The notes below the pieces were generated by a model, which was not told where the DNA came from, ran no database searches, and saw nothing but the letters and a program-made list of their open reading frames with translations. Below are positions 16,256-24,987 of a DNA stretch of 64,000 nucleotides, in pieces (the first letter of the stretch is position 1; every line of letters begins with the position of its first letter). Origin of the DNA: Synergistetes bacterium HGW-Synergistetes-1 (GTDB lineage Bacteria > Synergistota > Synergistia > Synergistales > Synergistaceae); the NCBI GenBank assembly GCA_002839185.1, contig PGXO01000001.1, positions 186,001 to 250,000 on the forward strand, read 5' to 3'. The position numbers and the translations under genes are program-made.

Positions 16256-17671
16256 TTGAAACATTCTAAATCTATAATCATGATCGTCCTGCTGGCAGTA
16301 TTGGGCATCGCTGCAGGCGTCGGTCTGAAAGTCTACACTATCCTTCACACAAAATCAGAGGATATCCTTGGTACCATTGAGAGTTCGATAGACAGCGGCA
16401 GCGCGCAGTATGCAGCCCTAAAAGAACAAGGGAGATTCAACATCCTTATAATGGGTGAGGATGATGTGGAGGGTTCCAGAAGGTCAGATACGGTATTATT
16501 CGCAACTATTGACATAGATGATAAAAACATGAGAATACTTTCCCTGCCAAGGGATACAAGAGTACAGATACCGGGGCATGGCGTGCAGAAGCTTAACCAC
16601 GCGTTCGCCTACGGAGGTCAGGATCTGCTTAAAGCCACTGTTGAAAAATATCTGGGACAGCCGATTCTTTATTATGTGATCATCGACTATGTCAGCTTTC
16701 CGGCAGTAATAGACATACTGGGCGGAGTAGAGATAGACGTCCAGAAAAGGATGCGGTACGTCGACAGGGCAGGAAAACTCGATATCAATATTCAGCCCGG
16801 ACTGCAGGTAATGGACGGAAAAACTGCTCTGCACTATGTCCGTTTCAGAATGGACGCACTTGGTGACATTGGGAGGGTACACAGGCAGCAGCAGTTCATC
16901 AAAGCGATCTTAAAGAAAGTCTACGACCCAAGGATCCTGGTCAAAATACCTGAACTTACAGCACAGACAATGAAACTCTTTAAGACTGACATGTCTCCCG
17001 CGCTTTCGATCCAGCTTGCGGGATTCGCGCAGAACGAGCTAGGAAGAGAACGAATATTCTTTTCTACCCTGCATGGACAGGCTGCGACCATCAACAATCT
17101 AAGTTACTGGGTAGGCGACACCAAGTCAGCGAATGAATTTCTGGACACTCCTATCGAAATGCTTATCTCAGGAGATATTACAGAGAACAAGAACACAAGT
17201 AACTTTGCAGGACTCTCTTTGTCATATTCCTCGGCAGCTGATGAGACAAAAGTAAACGGAGAAGTGCTGGGAGCAGAAAAAGCGGAAGAGAAAAAAGCAG
17301 AACCCCTTATGTCCAATGAAGATCTGCTTGCCCTTATCAGATCAATGTCTGAATCCATTGCTGTCCTCAATGGCACAGGGAAGTCAGGGTTGAGTACAGA
17401 AGTAGCGTCAAAACTCCAGAAAATAGGCATAGACGTTGTAATGTCAGCAAACGCCAAGCACTTCGACTACAGAAGCAGCAACGTCGTATATCCTCTGAAT
17501 GCCAAGCCTGAAGTGATAAAAACTGCAAAAACACTTGGCAAGCTCCTTGGCATACCCAATAACCTGGTGAGGTCAAACAATCAGGCATTTTACCCTTCAA
17601 TTATTATAGGACATGACGGCAAGCAACTTATCAGCCGCATTGACAAACTGATAGAGATAAGCTCACAATAG
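16256..17671 (+). CDS. LytR-CpsA-Psr (LCP) family transferase with LytR_C domain
   Basis: Membrane-anchored LCP protein of 471 residues. One N-terminal membrane segment is at 5-27. The LCP domain (about 60-215) has the conserved acidic/arginine motifs SDTVLFATID, SLPRDTRV and KLNHAFAYGG. A LytR_C domain is near 355-465 (AVLNGTGKSGLSTEVASKL). LCP proteins transfer glycopolymers from lipid carrier to peptidoglycan or other acceptors; the acceptor here is unknown. The start is TTG 16256 after TGGAGG. Its position between nadD and rsfS is common in several anaerobic phyla. Confidence 0.9.
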   Translation: MKHSKSIIMIVLLAVLGIAAGVGLKVYTILHTKSEDILGTIESSIDSGSAQYAALKEQGRFNILIMGEDDVEGSRRSDTVLFATIDIDDKNMRILSLPRDTRVQIPGHGVQKLNHAFAYGGQDLLKATVEKYLGQPILYYVIIDYVSFPAVIDILGGVEIDVQKRMRYVDRAGKLDINIQPGLQVMDGKTALHYVRFRMDALGDIGRVHRQQQFIKAILKKVYDPRILVKIPELTAQTMKLFKTDMSPALSIQLAGFAQNELGRERIFFSTLHGQAATINNLSYWVGDTKSANEFLDTPIEMLISGDITENKNTSNFAGLSLSYSSAADETKVNGEVLGAEKAEEKKAEPLMSNEDLLALIRSMSESIAVLNGTGKSGLSTEVASKLQKIGIDVVMSANAKHFDYRSSNVVYPLNAKPEVIKTAKTLGKLLGIPNNLVRSNNQAFYPSIIIGHDGKQLISRIDKLIEISSQ

Positions 17672-17735
17672 TCGTTACAAAGGCGCAATTGCTCTAATTA
17701 GATTAAACTCCAAAGAAGGCGAGGTGGATATTTAT

Positions 17736-18110
17736 ATGATGACATCATCAAAAACGATAGAAGAGTTCTATGAGCCCTACAAGCCAATTGTAGACGCTTT
17801 GATCGAAAAACACGCACTGGAAGTCACGGTACACAATCTGAGCGAAGTTTCAGGTTTCACTGAGGCATTCATAGTCGCAATAGCACGCTCCGATCTCCAC
17901 GCAAAGACACTCCTTGATACAGCAAGTGAAATGCTGGATGAAATGAAGCTCCCGCACAAAGTGGAGGGAGAAGGGAGCAGCCGCTGGTGCCTTATGGACG
18001 CAGGACACCTGGTAGTAAACATCCTCAGCAGGGAAGGCCGTGACTACTACAGGCTTGATTCGCTCTGGGGCGACGCTCCTGCTCTTAAATTCCAGGACCA
18101 GGACGAATAA
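17736..18110 (+). CDS. rsfS: Ribosomal silencing factor RsfS
   Basis: RsfS/Iojap protein of 124 residues that binds L14 and keeps ribosomal subunits apart when nutrients are scarce. Typical motifs are FTEAFIVAIARSDLHAKTL, EGSSRWCLMDAGHLVVNIL and YYRLDSLWGDAP. I choose ATG 17736, spaced correctly behind GAGGTGG, over the in-frame GTG 17724, which lies within that RBS. Confidence 0.95.
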   Translation: MMTSSKTIEEFYEPYKPIVDALIEKHALEVTVHNLSEVSGFTEAFIVAIARSDLHAKTLLDTASEMLDEMKLPHKVEGEGSSRWCLMDAGHLVVNILSREGRDYYRLDSLWGDAPALKFQDQDE

Positions 18111-18127
18111 TAAAGGAAATATAGAAA

Positions 18128-18493
18128 ATGAGATGTATATTCTGTGAAATCGACGACTATATACTGGACAATGAACTGGTCTATGCTATATTCGATAAGA
18201 TGCCCGTCAATAAAGGTCACATGTTATTCGTAACCAAAAGACACGTTGAAAGCTTCTTTGACATAACGAAGGAAGAACGTGAAGCTATCTTTGACCTAAT
18301 TGACGAGGCTAAACCGATGCTCGATCAGATATACTCGCCGGAAGGCTACAATATCGGGGTGAACTGCGGAAAAATATCAGGACAATCTGTCATGCATGTC
18401 CACGTTCACCTCATCCCGAGATATGCAGGGGATACCGAGTCTCCAAACGGCGGTGTCCGGGGCGTCATTCCGGAAAAAATGAAGTATATATAA
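18128..18493 (+). CDS. HIT-family nucleotide hydrolase
   Basis: Histidine-triad protein of 121 residues. The opening CIFCEI has a CxxC zinc pair, and the catalytic triad HVHVHLIPRY lies near residue 92. HIT proteins of this Hint/Fhit-like branch split nucleoside phosphoramidates or dinucleotides. It is the last gene of the rplU-led plus-strand run. Confidence 0.92.
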   Translation: MRCIFCEIDDYILDNELVYAIFDKMPVNKGHMLFVTKRHVESFFDITKEEREAIFDLIDEAKPMLDQIYSPEGYNIGVNCGKISGQSVMHVHVHLIPRYAGDTESPNGGVRGVIPEKMKYI

Positions 18494-18720
18494 ATTAAAT
18501 TCTACAATGTCCTATAATATATCTTATGTGACCTTAAGGAAATTAAAAATTTTCCTATTGTCTTATAAATTTATAACATTTAAATTTGCTTCCTTTTTCT
18601 TGTATTGCTATTTTTACATGAACAATAGTCCTAGAATTACCCTGAGAAATTTTATTTTTCACTAAATCTCTTTTTTAAGTTTTTTCAGGAGGTATAAATA
18701 TACCTGTTTAGATAAGTCAG

Positions 18721-18755
18721 GCCCCTCTCCGTCGATTCTGGAGGGGCTTGTTTTT
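18721..18755 (+). terminator. Plus-strand terminator
   Basis: GCCCCTC (18721-18727) pairs with GAGGGGC (18741-18747), followed by TTGTTTTT. It ends the rplU-HIT run, or a short RNA starting in the gap, since it lies 230 nt past the HIT stop. Confidence 0.8.
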
Positions 18756-18770
18756 GGGCAGACTTAATAT

Positions 18771-18814
18771 AAAAAGGCCGGAGACTGATAAGAGCTTACT
18801 TCAGGTATCCGGCC
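18771..18814 (-). terminator. Minus-strand terminator after tpiA
   Basis: Minus strand: GGCCGGA (18814-18808) pairs with TCCGGCC (18782-18776), followed by five T (18775-18771). It lies about 110 nt past the tpiA stop and faces the plus-strand terminator. Confidence 0.75.
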
Positions 18815-18924
18815 AATTTATATCCCTATTTATTTTGAATATTATAACTTATCGATGATCTATTTATTAATTGGTCCATGTTTACTTATGATTTAAATAA
18901 GAGAAAATATGATCAGTCAATTAT

Positions 18925-19713
18925 TTATTGGACAGCGGCTTTTGCGATCCCAAGGAAACTGTCGGGTTTCAAGGAAGCACCGCCTACAAGCACACCATCG
19001 ATGTCTTTCATTGAAAGTATCGATGCTGTATTTTCCGGTTTAACGCTTCCGCCGTATAATATGATCGTTTTTTCTGCAACTCCTTCGCCGAATGTATCGG
19101 CAAGCAATTTCCTGATGAAAGCGCATACTTCCTGGGCATCTTCGCTGCTTGCTGTCTTGCCTGTGCCAATAGCCCAGACCGGCTCATAAGCAACAATAAT
19201 CTTATCGGCAACATCGTTGCCGTCCATCACCTTAAGGCCTGCCATGAGCTGCTTTCTGATCACATCAAAAGTGCTGCCGGACTCACGTTCCTCCAACAGT
19301 TCTCCTACACAGAAAACAGGTGTGAGGTGCTCTTCCAGAGCCGCCAACAGCTTTTTGTGAAGTTCTTCACTTGTTTCACGGAATATGTGCCGGCGTTCAC
19401 TGTGTCCTATTATCACATGGGTACAGCCCAGTTCTTTAATCATAGGCGCTGAAATTTCTCCGGTAAAGGCTCCGCTTTTTTCCCAATGCATATTCTGAGC
19501 ACCAATAATGAGCGGTGAACCATCTTTTCCTTTTATTGCCGCATCAAGTGATACAAACGGGGCAAAGACCGCTACTTCCATCATTTCCTTATTTATATTT
19601 GAGACGATATCCTCAGACGAGACCAGCTTAGGCACAAAGGCTGACATGAACTCTGAAGTCGCGGCCGGTCCGTTGAACATCTTCCAGTTTCCTGCAATAA
19701 ATCTCCTGCGCAT
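18925..19713 (-). CDS. tpiA: Triose-phosphate isomerase
   Basis: Interconverts dihydroxyacetone phosphate and glyceraldehyde 3-phosphate. The opening RRRFIAGNWKMF carries the catalytic lysine. The catalytic His is in IIGHSERR and the catalytic Glu in VAYEPVWAIGTGK; the phosphate loop ends LVGGASLKPDSF. The length of 262 is normal. Last gene of gap-pgk-tpiA, behind an internal terminator-like hairpin. Confidence 0.97.
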   Translation of the reverse strand: MRRRFIAGNWKMFNGPAATSEFMSAFVPKLVSSEDIVSNINKEMMEVAVFAPFVSLDAAIKGKDGSPLIIGAQNMHWEKSGAFTGEISAPMIKELGCTHVIIGHSERRHIFRETSEELHKKLLAALEEHLTPVFCVGELLEERESGSTFDVIRKQLMAGLKVMDGNDVADKIIVAYEPVWAIGTGKTASSEDAQEVCAFIRKLLADTFGEGVAEKTIILYGGSVKPENTASILSMKDIDGVLVGGASLKPDSFLGIAKAAVQ

Positions 19714-19734
19714 GTTTTCTGATCCTCCTTAAAT

Positions 19735-19783
19735 TAAATAAAAAAAGCGGCGCCGGTGACTTTGCTTTCCCGGAACCGCTTAT
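19735..19783 (-). terminator. Terminator-like hairpin between pgk and tpiA
   Basis: Minus strand: AAGCGG..CCGG pairs with CCGG..CCGCTT (about 19781-19745), followed by a run of seven T then ATTT. It lies in the 79-nt gap between pgk and tpiA and just before the tpiA RBS (GGAGGA), so it probably lowers tpiA expression relative to gap-pgk. Confidence 0.7.
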
Positions 19784-19792
19784 ATATTTTTA

Positions 19793-20980
19793 CTAAGTTA
19801 TATCGTACGGTTCTATTCCGGGCAGTATTTTACCTTCAAAGAACTCAAGGCTTGCTCCTCCTCCTGTCGAAACATGGGAGACCTGATCTTCATATCCGAA
19901 CTGCGCAATTGCAGCTGCGGAATCCCCTCCCCCAACAACAGTGAATGAACCAATTTGTGTGGCCTTAACAAGAGCCTGGGCAATTGCCTCTGTGCCTTTT
20001 GAAAATGCGGGCATCTCGAACACTCCCATTGGCCCGTTCCAAAGTACAGTTCTGGAAGAAAGGATGACCTCAGTAAAAGCTTTGATTGTCTCCGGACCTA
20101 TGTCGAGACCCATTTTTCCAGACGGTATTGCATCAGAAGTTACCAGAGAATATGGAGAATCTGCTTTAAACTCGTCCGCTGCCAGAATATCTAAAGGCAA
20201 GAGCAGCTTAACTCCCAGCTCTTCTGCTTTTGTTATCATTTTATACGCAAAATCGATCTTATCTGTCTCACAGAGAGAAGTCCCTATTTCAAGGCCCTTT
20301 GCTTTGAAAAAAGTAAATGCCATGCCTCCGCCTATCAGGATCGTGTCGACTTTTTTCACTAAATTTTCGACTACTGCGATCTTATCGGACACCTTCGCGC
20401 CGCCAAGTATAAGCACGAATGGTTTTTGAGGATCATCACGGACCGCTCCCAGCATCTCTGTTTCCTTGACGATCAGAAGGCCTGCAAACGATGGGAGTAC
20501 CTCAGCAACAGCTCGTGTGGAAGAGTGGGACCTGTGGGCCGCACTGAATGCATCCATGACAAATATGTCAAAATTCTCTGCAAGTTTTTTAGCAAATTCC
20601 ATGTCGTTTTTCTCTTCTTCAGGATGAAACCTGACGTTTTCGAGAAGAAGGACTTCGTTGCCCCATTCCGAGGATGCCTTTTGAACTTCAGGACCAATAC
20701 ATTCATGGACAAAACGCACATTCCAGCCTGTTATCTTTGCAAGTTCCTCACCAACAGGCTCAAGCGAATACTTCAAATCTATTTTACCCTTTGGCCTGCC
20801 AAGATGGGAAATAAGGGCAACTTTGGCCCCGGCTGCCTTGAGAGCCCTCAGGGTCGGAAGGTGCGCACAGATCCGCGTAGAATCAGCAACCTTGCCATCA
20901 GCAAGGGGGACATTGAAGTCAACCCTGACCAAAACCTTTTTTCCGATGATATCATCGGGCAAAAAAGTTTTCAGCTTCAT
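19793..20980 (-). CDS. pgk: Phosphoglycerate kinase
   Basis: Makes ATP from 1,3-bisphosphoglycerate. Features are VLVRVDFNVPL near residue 15, ISHLGRPKG near 58, the ATP-site GGAKVSDKI near 190, and C-terminal VGGGDSAAAIAQFG near 350. The 395 residues correspond to the usual single enzyme, not a Pgk-Tpi fusion. It is separated from gap by 5 nt. Confidence 0.97.
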   Translation of the reverse strand: MKLKTFLPDDIIGKKVLVRVDFNVPLADGKVADSTRICAHLPTLRALKAAGAKVALISHLGRPKGKIDLKYSLEPVGEELAKITGWNVRFVHECIGPEVQKASSEWGNEVLLLENVRFHPEEEKNDMEFAKKLAENFDIFVMDAFSAAHRSHSSTRAVAEVLPSFAGLLIVKETEMLGAVRDDPQKPFVLILGGAKVSDKIAVVENLVKKVDTILIGGGMAFTFFKAKGLEIGTSLCETDKIDFAYKMITKAEELGVKLLLPLDILAADEFKADSPYSLVTSDAIPSGKMGLDIGPETIKAFTEVILSSRTVLWNGPMGVFEMPAFSKGTEAIAQALVKATQIGSFTVVGGGDSAAAIAQFGYEDQVSHVSTGGGASLEFFEGKILPGIEPYDIT

Positions 20981-20985
20981 GGGGT

Positions 20986-22005
20986 TTAAATTCCTTTAGA
21001 GAAAATATAGTCTGCCAGATCTATTACCCTGTTGCTGTAAGCCCATTCATTGTCATACCAGGAAAGGACCTTGACCATTTTGTCACCCATGACCAGTGTG
21101 TGCCTGGGAGCAAAGATCGAGGAGCGCGGATCTCCGACGAAGTCCATTGAGACCAGATCTTCCGGTTCATATCCAAGGATGCCTTTAAGGGAGCCTTCTG
21201 CATATTCCTTCATTGCAGCGTTGACAGAATCTACAGTCACTGGCTTTTCAAGTGTCACTGTGAGGTCGACTACTGAGACGTCGGGGGTAGGTACGCGCAG
21301 GGCAAATCCGTTCAGTTTGCCTTTAAGTTCCGGCATGACTTCTGAGATAGCCTTTGCAGCGCCTGTCGTAGTGGGGATGATCGAAAGCGCCGCTGCCCTG
21401 CCCCTGGAAGGTGTCTTGTGCGGAAAATCGAGTGTTACCTGATCGTTTGTGTAAGAGTGGATGGTGTTCATGAGTCCCTCGACTATGCCGAATTTCTCCT
21501 GAAGCACTTTGCAGACAGGGGCAAGGCAGTTCGTTGTGCAGGAAGCATTTGAGATGATGTTATGCTTCGCTGGATCATAAATCCCTTCATTAACTCCCAT
21601 GACTATCGTGGCATCCTGGTTTTTAGCAGGTGCGGAAATTATTACTTTTTTTGCTCCTGCCGTTATGTGAGCCTTTGCTGCATTTGCATCAGTAAAGCGG
21701 CCGGTGCTTTCGATAACGAGGTCTACACCAAGCTCTTTCCAGGGAAGCTTTGCAGGATCCGGCTCTGCCACTGCCTTGATCTTATGTCCGTTTACAACAA
21801 GATAGTCTCCTTCAACGGAAACTTCCCCCGGGAAGCGGCGGAACACCGAATCATATTTCAGGAGATATGCAAGGGATGCCGGCGGGGTAAGATCGTTTAC
21901 TGCCACGACCTCAAAGAGATTGTCCTTTCCGTTCATGAAGAAAGAACGGAGCGAAAGACGCCCAATTCGTCCAAAACCGTTGATTGCAACCTTGTACTTT
22001 GCCAT
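20986..22005 (-). CDS. gap: Glyceraldehyde-3-phosphate dehydrogenase
   Basis: Phosphorylating GAPDH of 339 residues. NAD motif INGFGRIGR is near residue 8 and the active-site cysteine is in [12 protein letters not shown] near 153. VAVNDLTPP keeps the acidic residue that favours NAD over NADP. The C-terminal [12 protein letters not shown] is canonical. First gene of gap-pgk-tpiA, behind a leader of about 70 nt with two inverted repeats. Confidence 0.97.
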   Translation of the reverse strand: MAKYKVAINGFGRIGRLSLRSFFMNGKDNLFEVVAVNDLTPPASLAYLLKYDSVFRRFPGEVSVEGDYLVVNGHKIKAVAEPDPAKLPWKELGVDLVIESTGRFTDANAAKAHITAGAKKVIISAPAKNQDATIVMGVNEGIYDPAKHNIISNASCTTNCLAPVCKVLQEKFGIVEGLMNTIHSYTNDQVTLDFPHKTPSRGRAAALSIIPTTTGAAKAISEVMPELKGKLNGFALRVPTPDVSVVDLTVTLEKPVTVDSVNAAMKEYAEGSLKGILGYEPEDLVSMDFVGDPRSSIFAPRHTLVMGDKMVKVLSWYDNEWAYSNRVIDLADYIFSKGI

Positions 22006-22029
22006 GAATATTGCCCCCTTAAATTTTTA

Positions 22030-22074
22030 TCACAAATACTTGTGAATATTAGAGCATAGATTAATTTTTGCTCT
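22030..22074 (-). promoter_or_regulatory. Inverted repeats in gap leader (candidate operator)
   Basis: TCACAA-N4-TTGTGA (22030-22045) and, just upstream, AGAGCA-N12-TGCTCT (22051-22074) lie between the likely transcription start and the gap RBS. They could be repressor sites or RNA hairpins. No CggR-type regulator gene is adjacent. Confidence 0.4.
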
Positions 22075-22080
22075 TATTTG

Positions 22081-22109
22081 ATTGTGCTACCTTATAGCTT
22101 TAAAGTCAA
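22081..22109 (-). promoter_or_regulatory. Putative gap-pgk-tpiA promoter
   Basis: Minus strand: TTGACT (22109-22104), 17-nt spacer, CACAAT (22086-22081). The -35 is good and the -10 fair. Confidence 0.55.
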
Positions 22110-22125
22110 ACAGATTTAATCCGTT

Positions 22126-24099
22126 TTACTCATCAAATTGCAGATTTTCGTGCAAAACTCTCAAAAGTTCTCCGAGAGCCATAGCGCTGAGCACATCACC
22201 ATGAGGTTTGTACGGCATCATACCGTCAAAACACTCTGCAATGCCTCCAAGGCATCTGTGCCTGAGGTGTGAGTTGAAAGGACGCATAAAGATCCATCCC
22301 AGGTCTGTCCTTGTCGGATTATATTTAAGGAATGCCGAAATGAACTCCCCAAGGAGCCACGGCCATGCCATGCCGCGGAAGCGGGCCTTCATTCTCTGGT
22401 CGAGCCTTCCCTCTGACCTGCCCTTGAATTTATCCTGCCTCGGATCAAGGGTGCGCAGACCGTAGGTCGTGTAGAGCTCGTCCCAGCAGATCCTTATCAC
22501 GCCTCTGGCCATGTCGTCTGTAAGTGGGCTGTAAGAGAGTGAAGCCGCTAAGATCTGATTTGGACGGATCGCAGTATCTTTGGCCGAAACTGCGGGGTCG
22601 ATCCAGTCATAGAGACATTTTCTCTCGTTGTTCCAGAAGATCTCACGGAAAGAGTCCGCGCATTTTTCCGCCATTTCTGCGTATTTTTCTTTTGCATGAA
22701 TGTCATTGTCAGCCTCGGCAAATTTTTCAGAGACTTTCAGCGCGTTGTACCACAGCGCGTTAACTTCTACGAGATACCCTCTTCTGTGTACTACCGTCTC
22801 CCCTGCTGCAACAGCGTCCATCCAGTGCCTCAGCGGATCATCCGAGTCCACTTTAAGCAGCAGATTTTTTTCGCATGTAAGGTCAAGAGTATTGATACCG
22901 AGTGTGTAGCGGTCTGTTATCTTTCTCGCTGTGTCCCTGATATCCGCGTCTTCTTCCCTGATTCCGACGTGCTTCGTGTATTTATCTGCAGCATATACGA
23001 ACCAGAGGCCATTGTCAGCGGCTTCAAATACGCATTTTTTGTCGGGAGCTATGCGCTCAGGCATTACCCAGTCATTTTCTTTGCAAATATCTGCCCAGAT
23101 ACGGAGGGCTCTCGCAGCGATCTTTTCCCTTCCTGTGGCAAGGGTAAGTCCCGGCAGAGATACAAAGGTATCTCTTGCCTTGAACTCCACTGATGGATAG
23201 CCGGTATAGACAGGGGAAACAGGATCGTCCCTGTCATCTATGAGGTGGTATGAAGCAGCGATCATGTCTTGTTCAGCGCTGCTGAGAGCAGGAAGGTTGG
23301 CCTGTTCCAGTATGTTTTCAAATCTTTCGGAGCACTCTGTTTCAATAGAGATTATCTCTTCTATAGACATCGTTATCGGTTCATCGGAGAGGATCACATA
23401 GAGCACGTCTCCCTCAGCTATGTCATTGCTTACATAGCCAGGAGACCAGAGATGATCGACTGATGGTGTTTCTGGAATGTCGTCTTGCTCGTATATAAGA
23501 TTTTCGTACCATAGAGGCTTTGCTGCCCATGTACCTGACGTTGCTTTGAAATAGCTTTTATGTCCTTTGCCCTCAACACCTATTGTGGAGTTTTCCCTGT
23601 AAAAGAGGTCAAATTCCCCCTTGCCGGGTTCCGGGCATACTTCAGAATTGATCCTATGTGCAAACAGCGGACGAAGGTCTATGCGAATTTTATCCGGAGC
23701 AGCCAGGAGTTCGTACTTGACTATCGTACATGCTTTCCCCTGAGGCATGAAAATTGATTTTTTGAGGAGGATGCTGTGTATTACAAACAGCATGCTTGGA
23801 AATGGGTTGCCTTGATATTCCTGAAGGTATCTGTATCCGTCCGGATAGACAAGGTCTTTGTATCGGTTTGTGGAAAGCTGGTACTTTTTCTTTTCGTGGA
23901 AGATCGTCTCTTCGATCTTGCTTACCAGCACAGAGTGCTGCGTTTTTCCCTCCGGGCGGACCACAAGGAGCCCGTGCTCTCTTCTTGTGTTTGCTCCAAT
24001 GACCGTCGAGAATCCATAACCTCCGCGGCCGTTTGAAACAAGATACTCCCTGCCCGCCCCTTTATCATAGGTGTTAACGTCTGCCTTTCCCAAATACAT
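22126..24099 (-). CDS. Glycogen debranching enzyme (amylo-alpha-1,6-glucosidase)
   Basis: A 657-residue archaeal/bacterial-type debranching enzyme. The N-terminal GDE_N domain starts YLVSNGRGGYGFSTVIGANTRREHGLLV. The C-terminal (alpha/alpha)6 GDE_C domain includes YTGYPSVEFKARDTFVSLPGLTLATGR, ADNGLWFVYAADKYTKH and RNQIL-like RPNQILAAS. It removes alpha-1,6 branch glucose from limit dextrin in glycogen breakdown. I prefer ATG 24099 over 24108, as AAGGGGG abuts the latter. It overlaps the whiA 3' end, so it is likely coupled to whiA. No other glycogen gene is in the window. Confidence 0.88.
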   Translation of the reverse strand: MYLGKADVNTYDKGAGREYLVSNGRGGYGFSTVIGANTRREHGLLVVRPEGKTQHSVLVSKIEETIFHEKKKYQLSTNRYKDLVYPDGYRYLQEYQGNPFPSMLFVIHSILLKKSIFMPQGKACTIVKYELLAAPDKIRIDLRPLFAHRINSEVCPEPGKGEFDLFYRENSTIGVEGKGHKSYFKATSGTWAAKPLWYENLIYEQDDIPETPSVDHLWSPGYVSNDIAEGDVLYVILSDEPITMSIEEIISIETECSERFENILEQANLPALSSAEQDMIAASYHLIDDRDDPVSPVYTGYPSVEFKARDTFVSLPGLTLATGREKIAARALRIWADICKENDWVMPERIAPDKKCVFEAADNGLWFVYAADKYTKHVGIREEDADIRDTARKITDRYTLGINTLDLTCEKNLLLKVDSDDPLRHWMDAVAAGETVVHRRGYLVEVNALWYNALKVSEKFAEADNDIHAKEKYAEMAEKCADSFREIFWNNERKCLYDWIDPAVSAKDTAIRPNQILAASLSYSPLTDDMARGVIRICWDELYTTYGLRTLDPRQDKFKGRSEGRLDQRMKARFRGMAWPWLLGEFISAFLKYNPTRTDLGWIFMRPFNSHLRHRCLGGIAECFDGMMPYKPHGDVLSAMALGELLRVLHENLQFDE

Positions 24100-24982
24100 G
24101 GGCACCATCCCCCTTCAACAGCTTATGCAGTATATTTTCACACTTCCTCCACCTATATTCTACCGTACTTTTGCTAATAGGTCTCGGTAGATTTTGTCCA
24201 AGTTCTTTTAAAGAAATGCTCGGATTTTTTTTCCTTGCAAACACAAGTTCCCTAAGCTCATCAGGAAGTTCTTCCAGAATGCCTGCCTCTTCCATCTCTC
24301 TTATCAATTTCATTTGTCTTTCCGCCGCTTCAAGTGTTTTATTGATATTGGCAGAGTCACAGTTTACAAGCTTATTGGCGCGGCTTCTCATTGATCTGTA
24401 TATTGCCGTCTCCTCAAGAGCCAGGACTGTCTTTACAAATCCCATTCTTGAAAGAAAGGTCACGATTTGCTGCTGATCTCTCAGCATAAGCTCACGCATC
24501 TGGCTTTTTTTCCTTATCCCTACGCTGAAATCGGCTGATTTCAGTATACTCTGGAGTCTCTCCGCGCTTCCGTTTCGTACCGGAGGCCTGAGGACGAGGT
24601 GATAGCCTGTTTTGGGCACATAAAGAGCACCGCAGCTGCCCCACATCCCCCTGACCCAGTTCCAGTTTCTCTTTTTACGGGATGATATTGAGATCCTGCC
24701 AAATATCTTTTCGGCAAGTTCCACATTGAGCGAGAAACGAAGCCTGCTCTTCTGCTGTTCGCCATAGATTATCCTAATCGTCTCAATGTTCTGGTATTCT
24801 GAATCTGCCCATAGCTTCAAAAGTCTTCTTAAAGCAAAAATCCTTCCTGAAGTAAACTCATATTCACTTCCGGTTTTCCTGCAGTTCGAACCATCCAGGA
24901 TACCGGCTATCTCATCTTCAACAGGTGGAATGATCGGGAATGCAGTCCATTCATCCCAGATCTTGTAGCTCAAATGTTCCAT
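24074..24982 (-). CDS. whiA: WhiA-type DNA-binding regulator
   Basis: WhiA homologue of 302 residues. The N-terminal two thirds resemble the LAGLIDADG homing-endonuclease fold that lost nuclease activity (YVPKTGYHLVLRP). The C-terminal helix-turn-helix part has the strong signature RSRANKLVNCDSANINKTLEAAERQ followed by ISLKELGQNLPRPISKSTVEYRWRK. In Streptomyces WhiA activates sporulation and division genes; in B. subtilis it affects division and chromosome segregation. It keeps the rapZ-yvcK-whiA order typical of Gram-positives. Confidence 0.93.
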   Translation of the reverse strand: MEHLSYKIWDEWTAFPIIPPVEDEIAGILDGSNCRKTGSEYEFTSGRIFALRRLLKLWADSEYQNIETIRIIYGEQQKSRLRFSLNVELAEKIFGRISISSRKKRNWNWVRGMWGSCGALYVPKTGYHLVLRPPVRNGSAERLQSILKSADFSVGIRKKSQMRELMLRDQQQIVTFLSRMGFVKTVLALEETAIYRSMRSRANKLVNCDSANINKTLEAAERQMKLIREMEEAGILEELPDELRELVFARKKNPSISLKELGQNLPRPISKSTVEYRWRKCENILHKLLKGDGAHVFGKGRR

Positions 24983-24987
24983 GCCTG

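Larger units (their letters stand above)
18494..18924. other. Non-coding convergent region between HIT gene and tpiA
   Basis: 431 nt, very AT-rich up to 18700, with no credible ORF. It contains a possible promoter (TTGCTT near 18586, 17-nt spacer, TATTTT) leading toward the plus-strand terminator at 18721, which would give a transcript of about 130 nt. It also has an RBS-like AGGAGG (18688) with no start codon, and one terminator for each strand. I see no tRNA fold. Confidence 0.5.
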
